A stretch of DNA of 24,295 nt from a virus: the IMG/VR virus record IMGVR_UViG_3300043411_000117, positions 1-24,295 of that record, one strand, 5' to 3'. The notes below the pieces were generated by a model that saw only the letters and a list, made by a program, of their open reading frames with translations, was not told the DNA's origin and did no database searches. Both the position numbers and the translations under genes were made by a program. Positions 1 to 9,255 of this stretch are shown in pieces. Numbering within the stretch: position 1 is the first letter of the stretch; each line of letters opens with the position of its first letter.

Positions 1-7
1 AGATCAT
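1..7 (-). CDS. start of the next downstream gene (cut by window edge)
   Basis: Only the ATG and the first bases are inside the window. The ATG at 7-5 overlaps the TGA of the preceding gene (6-4) in the ATGA arrangement used at many other junctions here, so a further coupled tail or lysis-region gene probably continues beyond the left edge. Nothing can be said about its product. Confidence 0.35.
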
Positions 8-351
8 TGCTGCGCCTCCGGAGGCTGTCGATATTCAGGATGCAGGCCCATGCGGGCGCGCTCGGATGCGTAGGCCCGCTCACAGTGGCGCATCGTCGGC
101 CACGTGCCCGTGCGCAGACGTAGGTACGCGTCCTGCGGCGCGAACAGCACGTCCACCAGCACGCGGAACACCACCCACCGCATCGGATGCCCGCGACGCG
201 ACTGACGCCACGCGCGCGCGGAAAGCGTCTCATCGGCATACGTGCCGAGGTTGAACGCGAAGATCACGACGTTCGCCAACTGGTCGAGTGCGACGAACAG
301 TTCGTGCCCGGTGTGCGCGATCCGCCGCCACACTTCGGCTGCCGTGCTCAC
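4..351 (-). CDS. conserved-looking phage protein of unknown function, 115 aa
   Basis: A complete 115-residue frame starts with ATG overlapping the stop of the upstream gene by four bases. The centre (about residues 15-70) is rich in aromatic and aliphatic residues, with segments such as FVALDQLANVVIFAF and MRWVVFRVLVDVLFA. These could be amphipathic or membrane-associated helices but are interrupted by charged residues. The C-terminus is basic and ends in a Pro/Gln-rich tail. It follows the tail-fibre genes, where phages often place lysis or membrane proteins, but I recognise no diagnostic motif of a holin, spanin or endolysin. I consider it a real gene because of the coupled start, its non-shadow amino-acid composition and its place in the operon. 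The function is unknown. Confidence 0.7.
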   Translation of the reverse strand: MSTAAEVWRRIAHTGHELFVALDQLANVVIFAFNLGTYADETLSARAWRQSRRGHPMRWVVFRVLVDVLFAPQDAYLRLRTGTWPTMRHCERAYASERARMGLHPEYRQPPEAQQ

Positions 352-773
352 AGCGTGCTCGCAGCGACGAACAGCGCGTCAATCTGCTCGGATGTCAGAT
401 TGAGCGCGGGGCCGAGTGCCAGCACCAGCGGGTTCGACCGCTGGAGTTCGTTGCTGTACTCCCATTCGATGCGCGCCGCCGATTTCGTCGGCTCGCTCAT
501 CGCGTCGATTGCCGCGTCCACAGACGACAGCAGGCCCGCGCCGAGTAGCGCAAGGCGTGCTTGACGCATGGTGACGGCGGCGGGCACCGGGTACTGCGGC
601 GGCGGGGCCGTCACGAACGGCACCACGACCCACGCCAGCCCGCTCCAGTTGGCGCGCTCCTCGCCCGGCGTCGTCGTCGTGCTGGTGATGGGCGGCGGCT
701 CACCGGTGGAGCGCGGCGACCCGTCGGGCACCTCGCCGTCGTACCAGCCCATGTCGTCGAATCGGTAGGCCAT
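348..773 (-). CDS. fibre-associated small tail protein, 141 aa
   Basis: I place the start at the ATG at 773, five bases after the stop of the fibre gene, because the frame upstream of it runs through the fibre coding sequence. The N-terminal 40 residues are acidic and aromatic (MAYRFDDMGWYDGEVPDG), followed by a Pro/Thr-rich linker. The C-terminal half is helical, with MRQARLALLGAGLLSSVD, then a KSAARIEWEYSNE segment and an acidic end (LNLTSEQIDALF). A C-terminal module of this kind occurs in small proteins directly downstream of phage tail fibres, which may help fibre folding or attachment. That role is inferred from position only. Its stop overlaps the next start by four bases. Confidence 0.72.
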   Translation of the reverse strand: MAYRFDDMGWYDGEVPDGSPRSTGEPPPITSTTTTPGEERANWSGLAWVVVPFVTAPPPQYPVPAAVTMRQARLALLGAGLLSSVDAAIDAMSEPTKSAARIEWEYSNELQRSNPLVLALGPALNLTSEQIDALFVAASTL

Positions 774-778
774 CTGCG

Positions 779-2401
779 TCACTCCGCGAAAAGCCCGACC
801 GGAGAGGGCGAGCGCAACCTGTAGATGGAAGCGAAGGTCACGTACGCCGGGGCCAGATACAGCGACGGCGACCACCCTCCTGTGCCCGACCCGGTTGGAA
901 TTTCAGCGTCCCGGTGAACCCATGTTGCAAGGTCGGTCGAGGTGTAGACGCCGCTGCTGGCCAGCACCGCGATCCAGACGTTGTTGATGCGCCCCAGGCT
1001 CGACGGCAGCGCCGGCAATGAGCCGGCCAGCGTCCACGTGATCCCGTCGGTGCTCGAGTACAGGAGCCCGCCGAACGCCAGCACGAACGTCGAGCCGGCG
1101 ACGAACAGCTTCGACGACGAGGCCGCGACGCCGGCAGGGCCGGTGCGTGCGGTCCACGTGATGCCATCCGTCGACGTGGCGAAGTTGTTCGAGGACCCGC
1201 CGATGGCGAGGAACACCGAGCCGTTGTGCTTCACCGTCGTCCACCCCTGCGACGTCGGCATCGTGCGCGCGGTCCACGTGATGCCGTCCGTCGACGACCC
1301 CGCGACGGTGGTTCCGGCGACGCCGACAAACACCGAGCCGCCAAATGCGATGTCGTTGTAGGCCGCGCCAAGGGTTCGCGCCGTCCAGGTCACGCCGTCG
1401 GGCGACGACGCGGCGGTGGTGCTGCCGGACACCGAGCACAGGTGCAGGCCTGCTCCGTATGCGTACTTGCTGTAGGCGCCGCTGGCTGGAAACGTTCGGG
1501 ACGTCCACGTGGAGCCATCAGGAGACGTCCACGCGGCGGTGCCCGTCAATGGCGCGGCGACGAACAGCGAGCCACCGTAGTTGATCTGCGGGTAGTTCCC
1601 GGCACCGCCCGGTCCGGCCGCTATCTCCATCAGCTGCTGGCCGCCAGCGACGGGCGTGCGGCCGACGGTCTCGGCGTTGACGATCGGCAGCCGGCGCAGG
1701 CCGCTCGGGAAGTCGAGATAGAACAGCGTGCCGTCGCACGTCAGTAGCGCTTGCTCGCCCGGATAGAGCGTCTGCGTCAACGCGCCGTTGATCGTCTGCG
1801 TGCTCGACGGGTCGATCGTGATCACGCCCGTACCGTCATTCACGACCCAGCACCACCAGCCCGAGGCGAGCGTGCCCGCAGACGTCAGCGCGAGCGTCCA
1901 CGTATTGGTGCACCGGAGGACGGTGCCCTTGTCGCCGGCCACCGCTGTGTAAGCGCCGCTCTTGGCCGAGGTCAGCAGATTGGTGATCGACCCGGCGGCG
2001 CCCTGCGGGCCGCTCACGCCGATCGACCAGTCGGTGTACGTGCCGCTGCCGTTGATCGCCGAAACCGAGATCGCGAGCGACGTGCCGCTGTAGCTGGTGA
2101 CCTGGCCGAGCATCCATGTCGTCGGCGCCGAGGTGCGCACGACGAGCACCCACATGCCGACCGCGTACTGCTTGCTCGCCTGAGTCGTGAACGTGCGCGC
2201 GCCAGTTCCGACGAGCGTCGAGGTCGTCGAGGTCGCGAGCAGTGATGCGCCTTGCGAGGCGGCCGTCACCGCGTCTGCCGCAACCTGCACCGCGACTGCG
2301 GCGATGTCAGCGGCGACATTCGGGAACTCGGTCATATAGCCGAGCCCGGCGAACATCGCCTCGGTGTACGTGTGCCCGTTCAACGTGAATGGGAAGCTCA
2401 C
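779..2401 (-). CDS. tail fibre / receptor-binding protein with Asp-box beta-propeller, 540 aa
   Basis: This is probably the host-recognition protein at the tail tip. Residues 1-55 are helical and Ala-rich and would form an attachment or coiled-coil region. A middle beta-rich section contains a very short collagen-like stretch (GPQGAAG), a feature common in trimeric phage fibres. The C-terminal ~270 residues carry six Asp-box-like motifs of the form S-[PT]-D-x-x-[ST]-W (SPDGSTW, SPDGVTW, STDGITW three times, STDLATW), spaced 37-40 residues apart. Asp-boxes mark blade turns of beta-propellers such as sialidases and BNR-repeat proteins. I see no sialidase arginine triad or RIP motif, so glycan binding is likelier than hydrolysis. 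The ATG overlaps the upstream stop by four bases (2398-2401). Confidence 0.85.
   Translation of the reverse strand: MSFPFTLNGHTYTEAMFAGLGYMTEFPNVAADIAAVAVQVAADAVTAASQGASLLATSTTSTLVGTGARTFTTQASKQYAVGMWVLVVRTSAPTTWMLGQVTSYSGTSLAISVSAINGSGTYTDWSIGVSGPQGAAGSITNLLTSAKSGAYTAVAGDKGTVLRCTNTWTLALTSAGTLASGWWCWVVNDGTGVITIDPSSTQTINGALTQTLYPGEQALLTCDGTLFYLDFPSGLRRLPIVNAETVGRTPVAGGQQLMEIAAGPGGAGNYPQINYGGSLFVAAPLTGTAAWTSPDGSTWTSRTFPASGAYSKYAYGAGLHLCSVSGSTTAASSPDGVTWTARTLGAAYNDIAFGGSVFVGVAGTTVAGSSTDGITWTARTMPTSQGWTTVKHNGSVFLAIGGSSNNFATSTDGITWTARTGPAGVAASSSKLFVAGSTFVLAFGGLLYSSTDGITWTLAGSLPALPSSLGRINNVWIAVLASSGVYTSTDLATWVHRDAEIPTGSGTGGWSPSLYLAPAYVTFASIYRLRSPSPVGLFAE
903..1515 (-). repeat. tandem Asp-box coding repeats in the fibre gene
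   Basis: Six imperfect repeats encode the propeller blades. The Trp codons of the Asp-boxes lie at 1505-1507, 1385-1387, 1274-1276, 1154-1156, 1034-1036 and 920-922, giving periods of 120, 111, 120, 120 and 114 bp. The DNA at 1143-1176 and 1263-1296 matches at 32 of 34 positions, exactly 120 bp apart, so at least these two units are recent copies or have been homogenised. Confidence 0.8.
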
Positions 2402-3246
2402 GGCTGAAGCTCCTTGATCTTGAATGCCTTCTTGCGCGTGTCGTGATACGGGTACTCGATGGGCGAGAGTTCCTGAAGCCGGCCGAGGAAGCCCTGTCGC
2501 TGCTGCGCGTCGGTGTCGTCCGTGTCAGGGATGTAGAACACCTCGCCAGAGATGCCGAGAAGCCGCTGCATCTCGTAAAAGCGTTTGAATTCTTCGGCCG
2601 ACAGCCAGTCGAAAGAGAACGTAGCGACACGATGCGGGCGGCGGTTCTGGAAGAACTCCGCGCCGCCCGGCGTGGTCTGCACCTCGGTGCGATCGACCCA
2701 GCCCTCGGACATTCCATACGACATGTTGTACGCCGGCTGGATGCCGCCACCGAGGAACACGCGGCCGATCTGAACGAAGCCATCCGCGTTCGTCGTGTCG
2801 TCGATCTCGATCTGCACATGCGTGCCGTCCATCCACCCTGACGACACGACGTGCACGATCGCGCGGTCATGGCCGACGAACTCATCGCCGTCGATGTGCC
2901 GCCACAGTCCAGCCGTGCCCCACGGCATCAGCCCGAGATCGAACGCCATCTGCCAGCAGTCGACCCACCCGGAGTCGTACACCTCCGCGCCGCCGGATGT
3001 CGTGCCCACTTTCACGCGCCACTGCGCGGCCTCGCTCAAATTGTGATTCACGAGCGCGAAGCATCGAAACGAGCGCGTCGCAGCGAACGCAAAGCGCGCC
3101 ACTGTCGATGTCGTGAGCGCATCGGCCGAGCGCGCGACGAGCGACAACTGCCGGTCTTGCAGGTTCGCGAGCGTGCTGCCCCACGATCCAGCAGATAGCG
3201 TCGCCTCGTCCACGCGATTCGGGTAGCTGATCAGGCAGTTCGCCAC
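2398..3246 (-). CDS. minor tail / tail-tip protein, 282 aa
   Basis: The start is a GTG one base after the stop of the upstream tail gene, with a GGGGA ribosome-binding sequence just in front. Residues 1-170 look like a beta-sandwich of the galactose-binding type, with CLISYPNR at the start, an aromatic core (FRCFALVNHNLS) and WMDGTHVQIEIDD. The C-terminal part has FSFDWLSAEEFKRFYEMQ followed by LGISGEVFYIPD, a pattern common in tail-tip structural proteins that pack against a ring. Its place between the hub-like protein and the receptor-binding fibre suggests a structural tail-tip role. I cannot assign it to the distal-tail family with confidence. It couples to the fibre gene by an ATGA overlap. 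Confidence 0.75.
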   Translation of the reverse strand: MANCLISYPNRVDEATLSAGSWGSTLANLQDRQLSLVARSADALTTSTVARFAFAATRSFRCFALVNHNLSEAAQWRVKVGTTSGGAEVYDSGWVDCWQMAFDLGLMPWGTAGLWRHIDGDEFVGHDRAIVHVVSSGWMDGTHVQIEIDDTTNADGFVQIGRVFLGGGIQPAYNMSYGMSEGWVDRTEVQTTPGGAEFFQNRRPHRVATFSFDWLSAEEFKRFYEMQRLLGISGEVFYIPDTDDTDAQQRQGFLGRLQELSPIEYPYHDTRKKAFKIKELQP

Positions 3247-3247
3247 G

Positions 3248-4732
3248 TCATCCCCAGAGCGAGTAAGTCACGGTCCGCGCGCCCCACTGCGCGTCGATCC
3301 CGACGACCAGGAATTTCTTTCCCGCGTGCATGCCGAAGCGCGGGTACACCAGCTCGACGCAATCTGCGAGGTCGATCGTCGAGAGCATCTCGGCCGACAT
3401 CGGCACGCGCACGCGCAGGAAGTCGCGGTCCAGCTTGTGCAACGCGAGGAAGAGCCCAGCGCCGGCGAATGTGTAGCGCGGCGACTCGATCGACATGTCG
3501 CCCGCGAGCGCGTGCACAGTCTGGATCGCGGCGTCGCTGGACGCCGCCGAGTAGTACCACTCGCGTCGCATGTAGCCCGGCGCCGCGCCCGCCAGCGTGC
3601 GGCCGAACATCCAGTTGCGCCAGCCCTTCGTCTGCACGCGCCACACCGGCACGTCCAGTCCCGGCGGCGCCGTGCGCTCAATCTCCAGAATCTGCGACGC
3701 GCGCAACGTCGCAACCGGCGATCCGCCCGACGGGTCATCGACGATCCCTTCGACGAACGTTCCAAGAGCGTCGAACCCGAACCACGCCGGTTCGCTCTTG
3801 CATGCGCGCGCCATCACCTGCAGATAGGTGTCACTGCTGTCGATCGGCAGGTAGTCGACGACATTGATGATCGTGCTGGACCCCACCGACACGCCGGCAT
3901 CGGCCGCGAGTTGCACCAGCCATGCCGCCGTGCCGGCAGTGATCCGCACATCCGACGGTGCGCACGACACGTAGTATGCCGGCACGGACCCGAGCCTCAC
4001 ATAGCACGGCCCACCGCCGTAGAAGCGCGCGCCACCCGCCGCCGGCGCGGTCGCGATCATGTCGGCGGTGCTGGCATACACGGCGCCCATCGTGAGCCCG
4101 ACGCCACCGTCGTGCGCCGTTGCCGCGCCCGGCACCGCGCTGATGCCGTCGCACACGTGATAGATCTGGCGCGCAGCATCGACCAGCGTGCAGGGCAGCG
4201 GCAGGTTGTCACCGAACGCCCGCGGCGCCCGCTTGCCCGCGAGCGTGCTGTCGCCCTCCAGTCCACCAGTGCCGAGGAACGTCCTCGTGAGCACCGGCTT
4301 ATTCAGCCTGTCCATGTCGTCGCGAATCACGACGGTCGCGACCGACAAACCGAGCTTCACCGACCGGATCGAACCTGCGCCGACCTGCACGAAGTCGGCC
4401 GGGAAGTCGCCATCCTCCTCGCCCGCCCACAGCGCAAACGACTGGCCGTCCCAGCCGTACTGTGTGCCCTCGTGCGCCACGTCGCCGAGCCACTGTCCGT
4501 CGGCATTCGCGAGCGTGAATTCACCCCAGCCAGAGCGCACTGCGCCGAACAGGCCGTCGCCCGCGAACATCTCGCGGCGGAAGAATCCAGACGACATCAT
4601 GCGCGGCGACACGTGCACACCGGCAGGCGTGTCGCTCGGGCGCGTGACCCAGCCGCGACCGTCGGTGAAGTACCACGACTGCGTGGTGCCGCTGCTGTCG
4701 ATCACGGCGGTGATGCGCAGGACGAGGATCAT
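3248..4732 (-). CDS. tail-tip / baseplate-hub-like protein, 494 aa
   Basis: The first gene after the tape measure in siphoviruses usually encodes the distal tail or hub complex, and this 494-residue protein takes that place. It starts at ATG 4732, sharing one base with the tape-measure stop (TGATG). The N-terminal ~150 residues are beta-rich and look like a ring-forming tail domain. A middle region has many Gly/Ala residues and a few cysteines. The end (VELVYPRFGMHAGKKFLVVGI then WGARTVTYSLWG) resembles the beta-barrel end of hub proteins. No protease or peptidoglycan hydrolase motif is visible. The hub assignment rests mainly on gene order and size. Alternatives are another minor tail protein or a distal tail protein. 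Confidence 0.7.
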   Translation of the reverse strand: MILVLRITAVIDSSGTTQSWYFTDGRGWVTRPSDTPAGVHVSPRMMSSGFFRREMFAGDGLFGAVRSGWGEFTLANADGQWLGDVAHEGTQYGWDGQSFALWAGEEDGDFPADFVQVGAGSIRSVKLGLSVATVVIRDDMDRLNKPVLTRTFLGTGGLEGDSTLAGKRAPRAFGDNLPLPCTLVDAARQIYHVCDGISAVPGAATAHDGGVGLTMGAVYASTADMIATAPAAGGARFYGGGPCYVRLGSVPAYYVSCAPSDVRITAGTAAWLVQLAADAGVSVGSSTIINVVDYLPIDSSDTYLQVMARACKSEPAWFGFDALGTFVEGIVDDPSGGSPVATLRASQILEIERTAPPGLDVPVWRVQTKGWRNWMFGRTLAGAAPGYMRREWYYSAASSDAAIQTVHALAGDMSIESPRYTFAGAGLFLALHKLDRDFLRVRVPMSAEMLSTIDLADCVELVYPRFGMHAGKKFLVVGIDAQWGARTVTYSLWG

Positions 4733-7700
4733 CAGGACACCGCGGCGGGGGCGGATGCAGCGGCATTCACAGCACCAGCGGTCGCGCCGGTGTTTCCGGC
4801 GGTCTGCTTGCTCAATTCGATCAGCTGCGACTGTGCGTTCGCGTTCTGGATGATCTGCGCTTCCTGCTCGGTGCGGATGCCGTCGAGTTGCGCAAGCATC
4901 TCGAGCAACGCCGTGCGCATGTTGCGCACTTCGCTCAGAAGGTAGGTTTGCGCAGCACCCGCAGCGGTGTCGATCGCTTTGAGCGCATCGATTTCGGCCG
5001 CCGACGTGTCGATCGTCGCGGTCCGCAACTCGATCTGCGCATCGTCTATCGACTTCAGGTGGTCAACCTGCTTCACAGCTTCATCGATCTGCTGCTGAAG
5101 CAACGTCGCCTGATCGACGGGCTTCGCACCAGACAGGCCCAGCGCATCCAGTGTGCCGGTGACCTCATTGAATGCCGACACGTAGGGGCCGCTGGATGCG
5201 TAGAACTTGCGCACCTCCTGCAGATAGTCGGTCGCGCTCGCGGTCAACGCGCGCTGCGAGTCAACATCACCCGCCTGAGCGCCGGCCACATTGGCGCGGA
5301 ACGCCTGTGCGGCCTGCGCGATGCGATCGGTTGGCGACAGGATCGACAGGTCGCCGATGCGCAGGTCGCTCACATAGTCGCGGATCTCGCGCGAAAAGTC
5401 GGCCATGCGTTCGAGCGCGTCGAGTTGGTCCTCCCACGCCTGACGCTGCGCGGTCAGCACGGCAATCTGATCCTGCCGCGCCTCTTTGCCCAGCCGCTGC
5501 GCTTCGACGGCCGCCTTGTACTCGGCATCGAACCCGGCTTGCTGCATGCCAACCGAGCCAGCAGCCTCGGCGCGAATCGCGCGGATGATGAGGTCGCTGT
5601 AGGTGGCGATCACCGCACCCGGGTCGGCCGAGCCTTGCAGCGTAGACCACACGCCGGCTGCGCGCTCACGCAGTGCTGCGGCTTGCTGTTGCGGGTTCAT
5701 CGCGGTCAACCCGGTCTCGAAGATCTGCTGATCGAGCGAGCGACGCGCGCCACCATAGCTGTCGGCCATGCCCTGATACCGACCCATGCCGGAGATGAGC
5801 ATGTCAACTCCGGTCTGCGCCCCGCCAATGCCGAGCGCGGCGCGGATCTTGTCGATCTCGGCCTTGCCGCGACGCCAAGCGTCCACCAGTGTTTCGGACG
5901 CCGGCTGAATCTCGCGCATCGCCGCTTCGAGGTCGCCGAACGTGGTCGCCATGCTGTCAATCTCGGTCTGCAGGTCGCGCGTGGCCTCGACGGCGGTATC
6001 GCTGACTTGGCCAAGTTCGACGGCTCCATCAATCCACTGCGACAGCGGCCCGGCCAGTTGGTTGAGCGCCACGTATGCGGCAAGCCCGCTTTCGGTGGTC
6101 ATGTCGATGCCCAGGACCAGGCCCTTGAATGCCTCGCGGATCTGCTCGCTGTTGCGCCCTTCCGTGAGCGCCTGCAACGGCATGCCGACCACGCGCAGGA
6201 ACTCCGCGCCGACGCGCTCGCCGAGCATGGTGTGCCGCTCGGCCTCAGTCAGGAACTCCGACATGAACGTGTTCTGCGCACTCAGCAACGCATCAAGCCC
6301 GCCGGCCATGTTGATGAGGCTTTCGCGCGCCGTTGCTGACAGATTGGCAATCGCTCCCATCGAACCCGGCAAGCCCTTGGCGGCTTCGCCCAGCGCGTAC
6401 AGCGTTTCGGCCAGTGCCAGGATGTTGGTGACCGCCTCGGGTGCTGCCGTCGCCGGGTCAAGTCGGCCGAACACCTGCGCGAAACCGTTTTCGAGATTCG
6501 ACGCCTGAAGCGCGGCCAGCAACACGCGCTGCGCCTCGATGGCAAGCTCGGCCTCGAACTTGTCCTGATCGCGCCCAACGTCGCGGCCTGCGCTGTTGTC
6601 TAGGATCACGCGACCATCCGCGCCGACGACACGCGATGCGATGCGGCTGCCGGCCGTTCCGATCGGGTCTTGGTCGAAGCCCAGCGAGATGGTCGATCCC
6701 GCGACCGATCCGCCATAGCGGCCAGTGAGCGCGCCCACCTGATCCAGCAGGCCGGAGCCCAGCCCGCCGAGAAGCGCATCGGCGGTGTTTGGCGTGAACA
6801 GTCGTTCGTCGCCGGTGGAGAACGATCCGCCGTTTTTCGGCCCGCCGCCTTTCTTCGACAGCAGTTGGTACACGAGCACGGCAGCGGCAAGGTACGGCGC
6901 GACCGCGCCAAGCGCCTGACCGATGCCCTGCTGGACCATCGCGCCACCAAGCCCGCCAGAGAACGCCGAGCCGAGCCCGCCGCCCATCTCGATCAGAGCC
7001 ATCCCGTTGGAGATGCCGGAAACCGAGCCGAGCGAGCCCATGAAGCTGGAGCCGATCGTGCCAAGCGCGCTCATGCCGGTCGAACCAACGGCGGACGACA
7101 GCATGCTGCCGCCGGCAGACATCGCGCCGTTCACGCCGCCTTGAATCACCGGGCGCAGAACCATGTTGTTGAAGATTCCGCGCACGGCCACGCCCAGCGA
7201 CTCGAACGCGCCAAGCCCACTTTCAGCGGCGCGGAACAGGCTGTCAGTCAGCCCACGCTGCACATCGGGGCCAAGCTGCATCAGGCTCTGCGATGCGCTC
7301 GAAATGGTGCCGTCGATCTCGCCGCGCAATTCGCGTTGCCGGCCGAGAAGCGCATCGAATGCGTTCTCGAAGTCTGCGATGGCGCGATCGCCTTGCGCCT
7401 GAGTGAGCGTGCCGGCGGCTACCTTGGCGCGTGTCTGTTCGAGGAATACCGCGCGCTGCCGCGCTTCATTGGTCACGCCAAGCCAACGTGCTTCTTCCTT
7501 CAGCCCTGCGATCACGCGCGTGGCGTCCGACCACGCATCGGCCTGCGCATTGTGGCGGCGCTCCATGGCGTCGATCTCGGCGACCATGGCAGCGGTCAGC
7601 AGCTTGTGCGCTTCTTCCTGCTCGCGCAGCAAGTCGCGCGCACCCGGCTGACGCGCGATGAGCGCCTGAACGGCACGCACGTACTGCTCATGGGTGAGCG

Positions 7701-9255
7701 CACCGGACTTCAGCGCAGCCTGGTAGCGCACCAAAGTCTCGATGTAGTCGGCAGTGACGCCAGCAGCTTCGGCAATTGCGCGGCGCTGCTCTTCCATCTC
7801 GCGCGCGAGGTCCGCGGCTGCGCGCCGGCCATCTGACCCGCCGCCGCCAGACTTGCGCTCGGTGAAGCGGTCATTGATGTTGGCGAGACCCTGTTGATAC
7901 GCAGCGTAGGCGCGCACGTACTCCGCCGAGCCGGCGGCAAAGTCTTTCGTGACCTTCAGGAATTCATCGGTCAGTTTGCGCTGTGATGCGACTTTCTGAT
8001 CGAGCTTGGAGAGGTTGCCTTTGTCGTTGGCGAAGGCTTCGATTGCGCCGGACGCTTTTGTGAACGACAGGGAAACAGAATCCGACCACTTGGACACGGA
8101 CTCCTCGTGATCCTTGAACCATGCGTCGTACCGTTGGCTCTCCAGACTCCGAATCTGCCGGTCTTGATATGAGCCAATCGCCTGCCCAAGAAGACCCATT
8201 CCGGATGCGCGCTCTTTGACGCCCATCGCAGCCGCTATCTTGGCGTCGATTTCCTCAAGCGGAGTTTTCGGGAGCGTCTGGAGCGATTCCGATATTGCGT
8301 CGATCGCCTGCGAAATCTCCATGAGATTTCTTGCCAGCCATGTGGACGCCCCCGACGCCTTGTCCATCGTGCCCACGAAGTTGAGCATCGAATTGCCCAA
8401 CACCGTCATGGACTGCGAGACCGTCGCCTCGGTCTTGGCGAACTCGCGGTCGATCGCGCCGGCCGACTTCTCGAACGCCTGGATCACGCGCTCGGCGGTC
8501 AACTCGCCCGCTTCGCCCATCGCGCGAAGTTGTCCGATGCCAACACCAAGCCCATCAGACAGCGCACGCGCCACGCGAGGCGTCTGCTCCAGGATCGAAT
8601 TCAGTTCTTCGCCGCGCAGCGCGCCGGCCGAAAGTCCTTGCGAGAGTTGCACCATCGCGGCCTGCGCGGACTGCGCCGATCCGCCGCTCATGGTGATGGC
8701 TTTCGACAGCGTTTCGGTCACACGAAGCAACCGATCCTGCCCGATGCCAAGCTCGCTTGTGGAGCGCGCCATCTGCGCATATGTGCCGGCAAGCGCCGTC
8801 ACCTCTACGCGCGAACGCTGTGCGATCGACAGCAGCCGATCATAGGCGTCCTGAGCCTCACGCGCGGAGCCCGACGCGAGGTTCAGTTGCTGGCGCATGT
8901 TCGACGCCGCATCGGCCATGGTGACCATTGCACCGGCAGCATTCACCGCCGAGCGCGCAACCTCGATCAGGCCCGCGCCCACAGCGCCACCCATGAAGGC
9001 AGCCAGCACGCCACCCGACCCGCCCATGCTGGTGAGCACGTTGCGCACAGTGGTGAACGCCCCGCCCATCTGCCGGCTTGCGGTCTCAGCCGAGCGCCCG
9101 GCCGACTCCATCGCGCGCGAGGCGGTCGCGCCAACGCGATCGGCAGCATCTGCCGTGCGTGCGGCAGCGGCTGCCGTGGCGTCGAGTGCCTGCTGCCCCT
9201 TCACGAGGCCGGCGGTCTCGAAGCCTACGCCGATGGTCTGGATGTCAACGCTCAC
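4732..9255 (-). CDS. tape-measure protein, 1507 aa
   Basis: This is the largest gene, placed directly after the tail chaperones, as in lambda-like tails. It sets tail length and is thought to be released into the host on DNA entry. The N-terminal ~75 residues are an Ala/Thr/Arg helix, followed by a hydrophobic Gly/Ala stretch and the conserved tape-measure N-terminal domain (about residues 105-280; LLSIAQRSRVEVTALAGTYAQ, GALRGEELNSILEQ, ERVIQAFEKSAG). Long coiled-coil stretches follow. A Gly/Met/Ser-rich region about residues 690-800 includes a likely membrane segment (LGAVAPYLAAAVLVYQLL). The C-terminus again has helical heptads. I see no peptidase or lysozyme domain. At roughly 1.5 angstroms per residue the tail would be about 220 nm. 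ATG overlaps the upstream stop (9252-9255). Confidence 0.95.
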   Translation of the reverse strand: MSVDIQTIGVGFETAGLVKGQQALDATAAAAARTADAADRVGATASRAMESAGRSAETASRQMGGAFTTVRNVLTSMGGSGGVLAAFMGGAVGAGLIEVARSAVNAAGAMVTMADAASNMRQQLNLASGSAREAQDAYDRLLSIAQRSRVEVTALAGTYAQMARSTSELGIGQDRLLRVTETLSKAITMSGGSAQSAQAAMVQLSQGLSAGALRGEELNSILEQTPRVARALSDGLGVGIGQLRAMGEAGELTAERVIQAFEKSAGAIDREFAKTEATVSQSMTVLGNSMLNFVGTMDKASGASTWLARNLMEISQAIDAISESLQTLPKTPLEEIDAKIAAAMGVKERASGMGLLGQAIGSYQDRQIRSLESQRYDAWFKDHEESVSKWSDSVSLSFTKASGAIEAFANDKGNLSKLDQKVASQRKLTDEFLKVTKDFAAGSAEYVRAYAAYQQGLANINDRFTERKSGGGGSDGRRAAADLAREMEEQRRAIAEAAGVTADYIETLVRYQAALKSGALTHEQYVRAVQALIARQPGARDLLREQEEAHKLLTAAMVAEIDAMERRHNAQADAWSDATRVIAGLKEEARWLGVTNEARQRAVFLEQTRAKVAAGTLTQAQGDRAIADFENAFDALLGRQRELRGEIDGTISSASQSLMQLGPDVQRGLTDSLFRAAESGLGAFESLGVAVRGIFNNMVLRPVIQGGVNGAMSAGGSMLSSAVGSTGMSALGTIGSSFMGSLGSVSGISNGMALIEMGGGLGSAFSGGLGGAMVQQGIGQALGAVAPYLAAAVLVYQLLSKKGGGPKNGGSFSTGDERLFTPNTADALLGGLGSGLLDQVGALTGRYGGSVAGSTISLGFDQDPIGTAGSRIASRVVGADGRVILDNSAGRDVGRDQDKFEAELAIEAQRVLLAALQASNLENGFAQVFGRLDPATAAPEAVTNILALAETLYALGEAAKGLPGSMGAIANLSATARESLINMAGGLDALLSAQNTFMSEFLTEAERHTMLGERVGAEFLRVVGMPLQALTEGRNSEQIREAFKGLVLGIDMTTESGLAAYVALNQLAGPLSQWIDGAVELGQVSDTAVEATRDLQTEIDSMATTFGDLEAAMREIQPASETLVDAWRRGKAEIDKIRAALGIGGAQTGVDMLISGMGRYQGMADSYGGARRSLDQQIFETGLTAMNPQQQAAALRERAAGVWSTLQGSADPGAVIATYSDLIIRAIRAEAAGSVGMQQAGFDAEYKAAVEAQRLGKEARQDQIAVLTAQRQAWEDQLDALERMADFSREIRDYVSDLRIGDLSILSPTDRIAQAAQAFRANVAGAQAGDVDSQRALTASATDYLQEVRKFYASSGPYVSAFNEVTGTLDALGLSGAKPVDQATLLQQQIDEAVKQVDHLKSIDDAQIELRTATIDTSAAEIDALKAIDTAAGAAQTYLLSEVRNMRTALLEMLAQLDGIRTEQEAQIIQNANAQSQLIELSKQTAGNTGATAGAVNAAASAPAAVS

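Noticed and set aside
3326-4945. Plus-strand open frame of 539 codons
   Set aside because: It is antisense to the hub-like gene and the tape-measure end, Arg/His-rich and of low complexity, with no ribosome-binding site or family pattern.
4888-7836. Long plus-strand frames (483 and 388 codons) opposite the tape measure
   Set aside because: The frame is kept open by high GC in third codon positions of the real gene. The translated sequence has no recognisable fold and no operon context.
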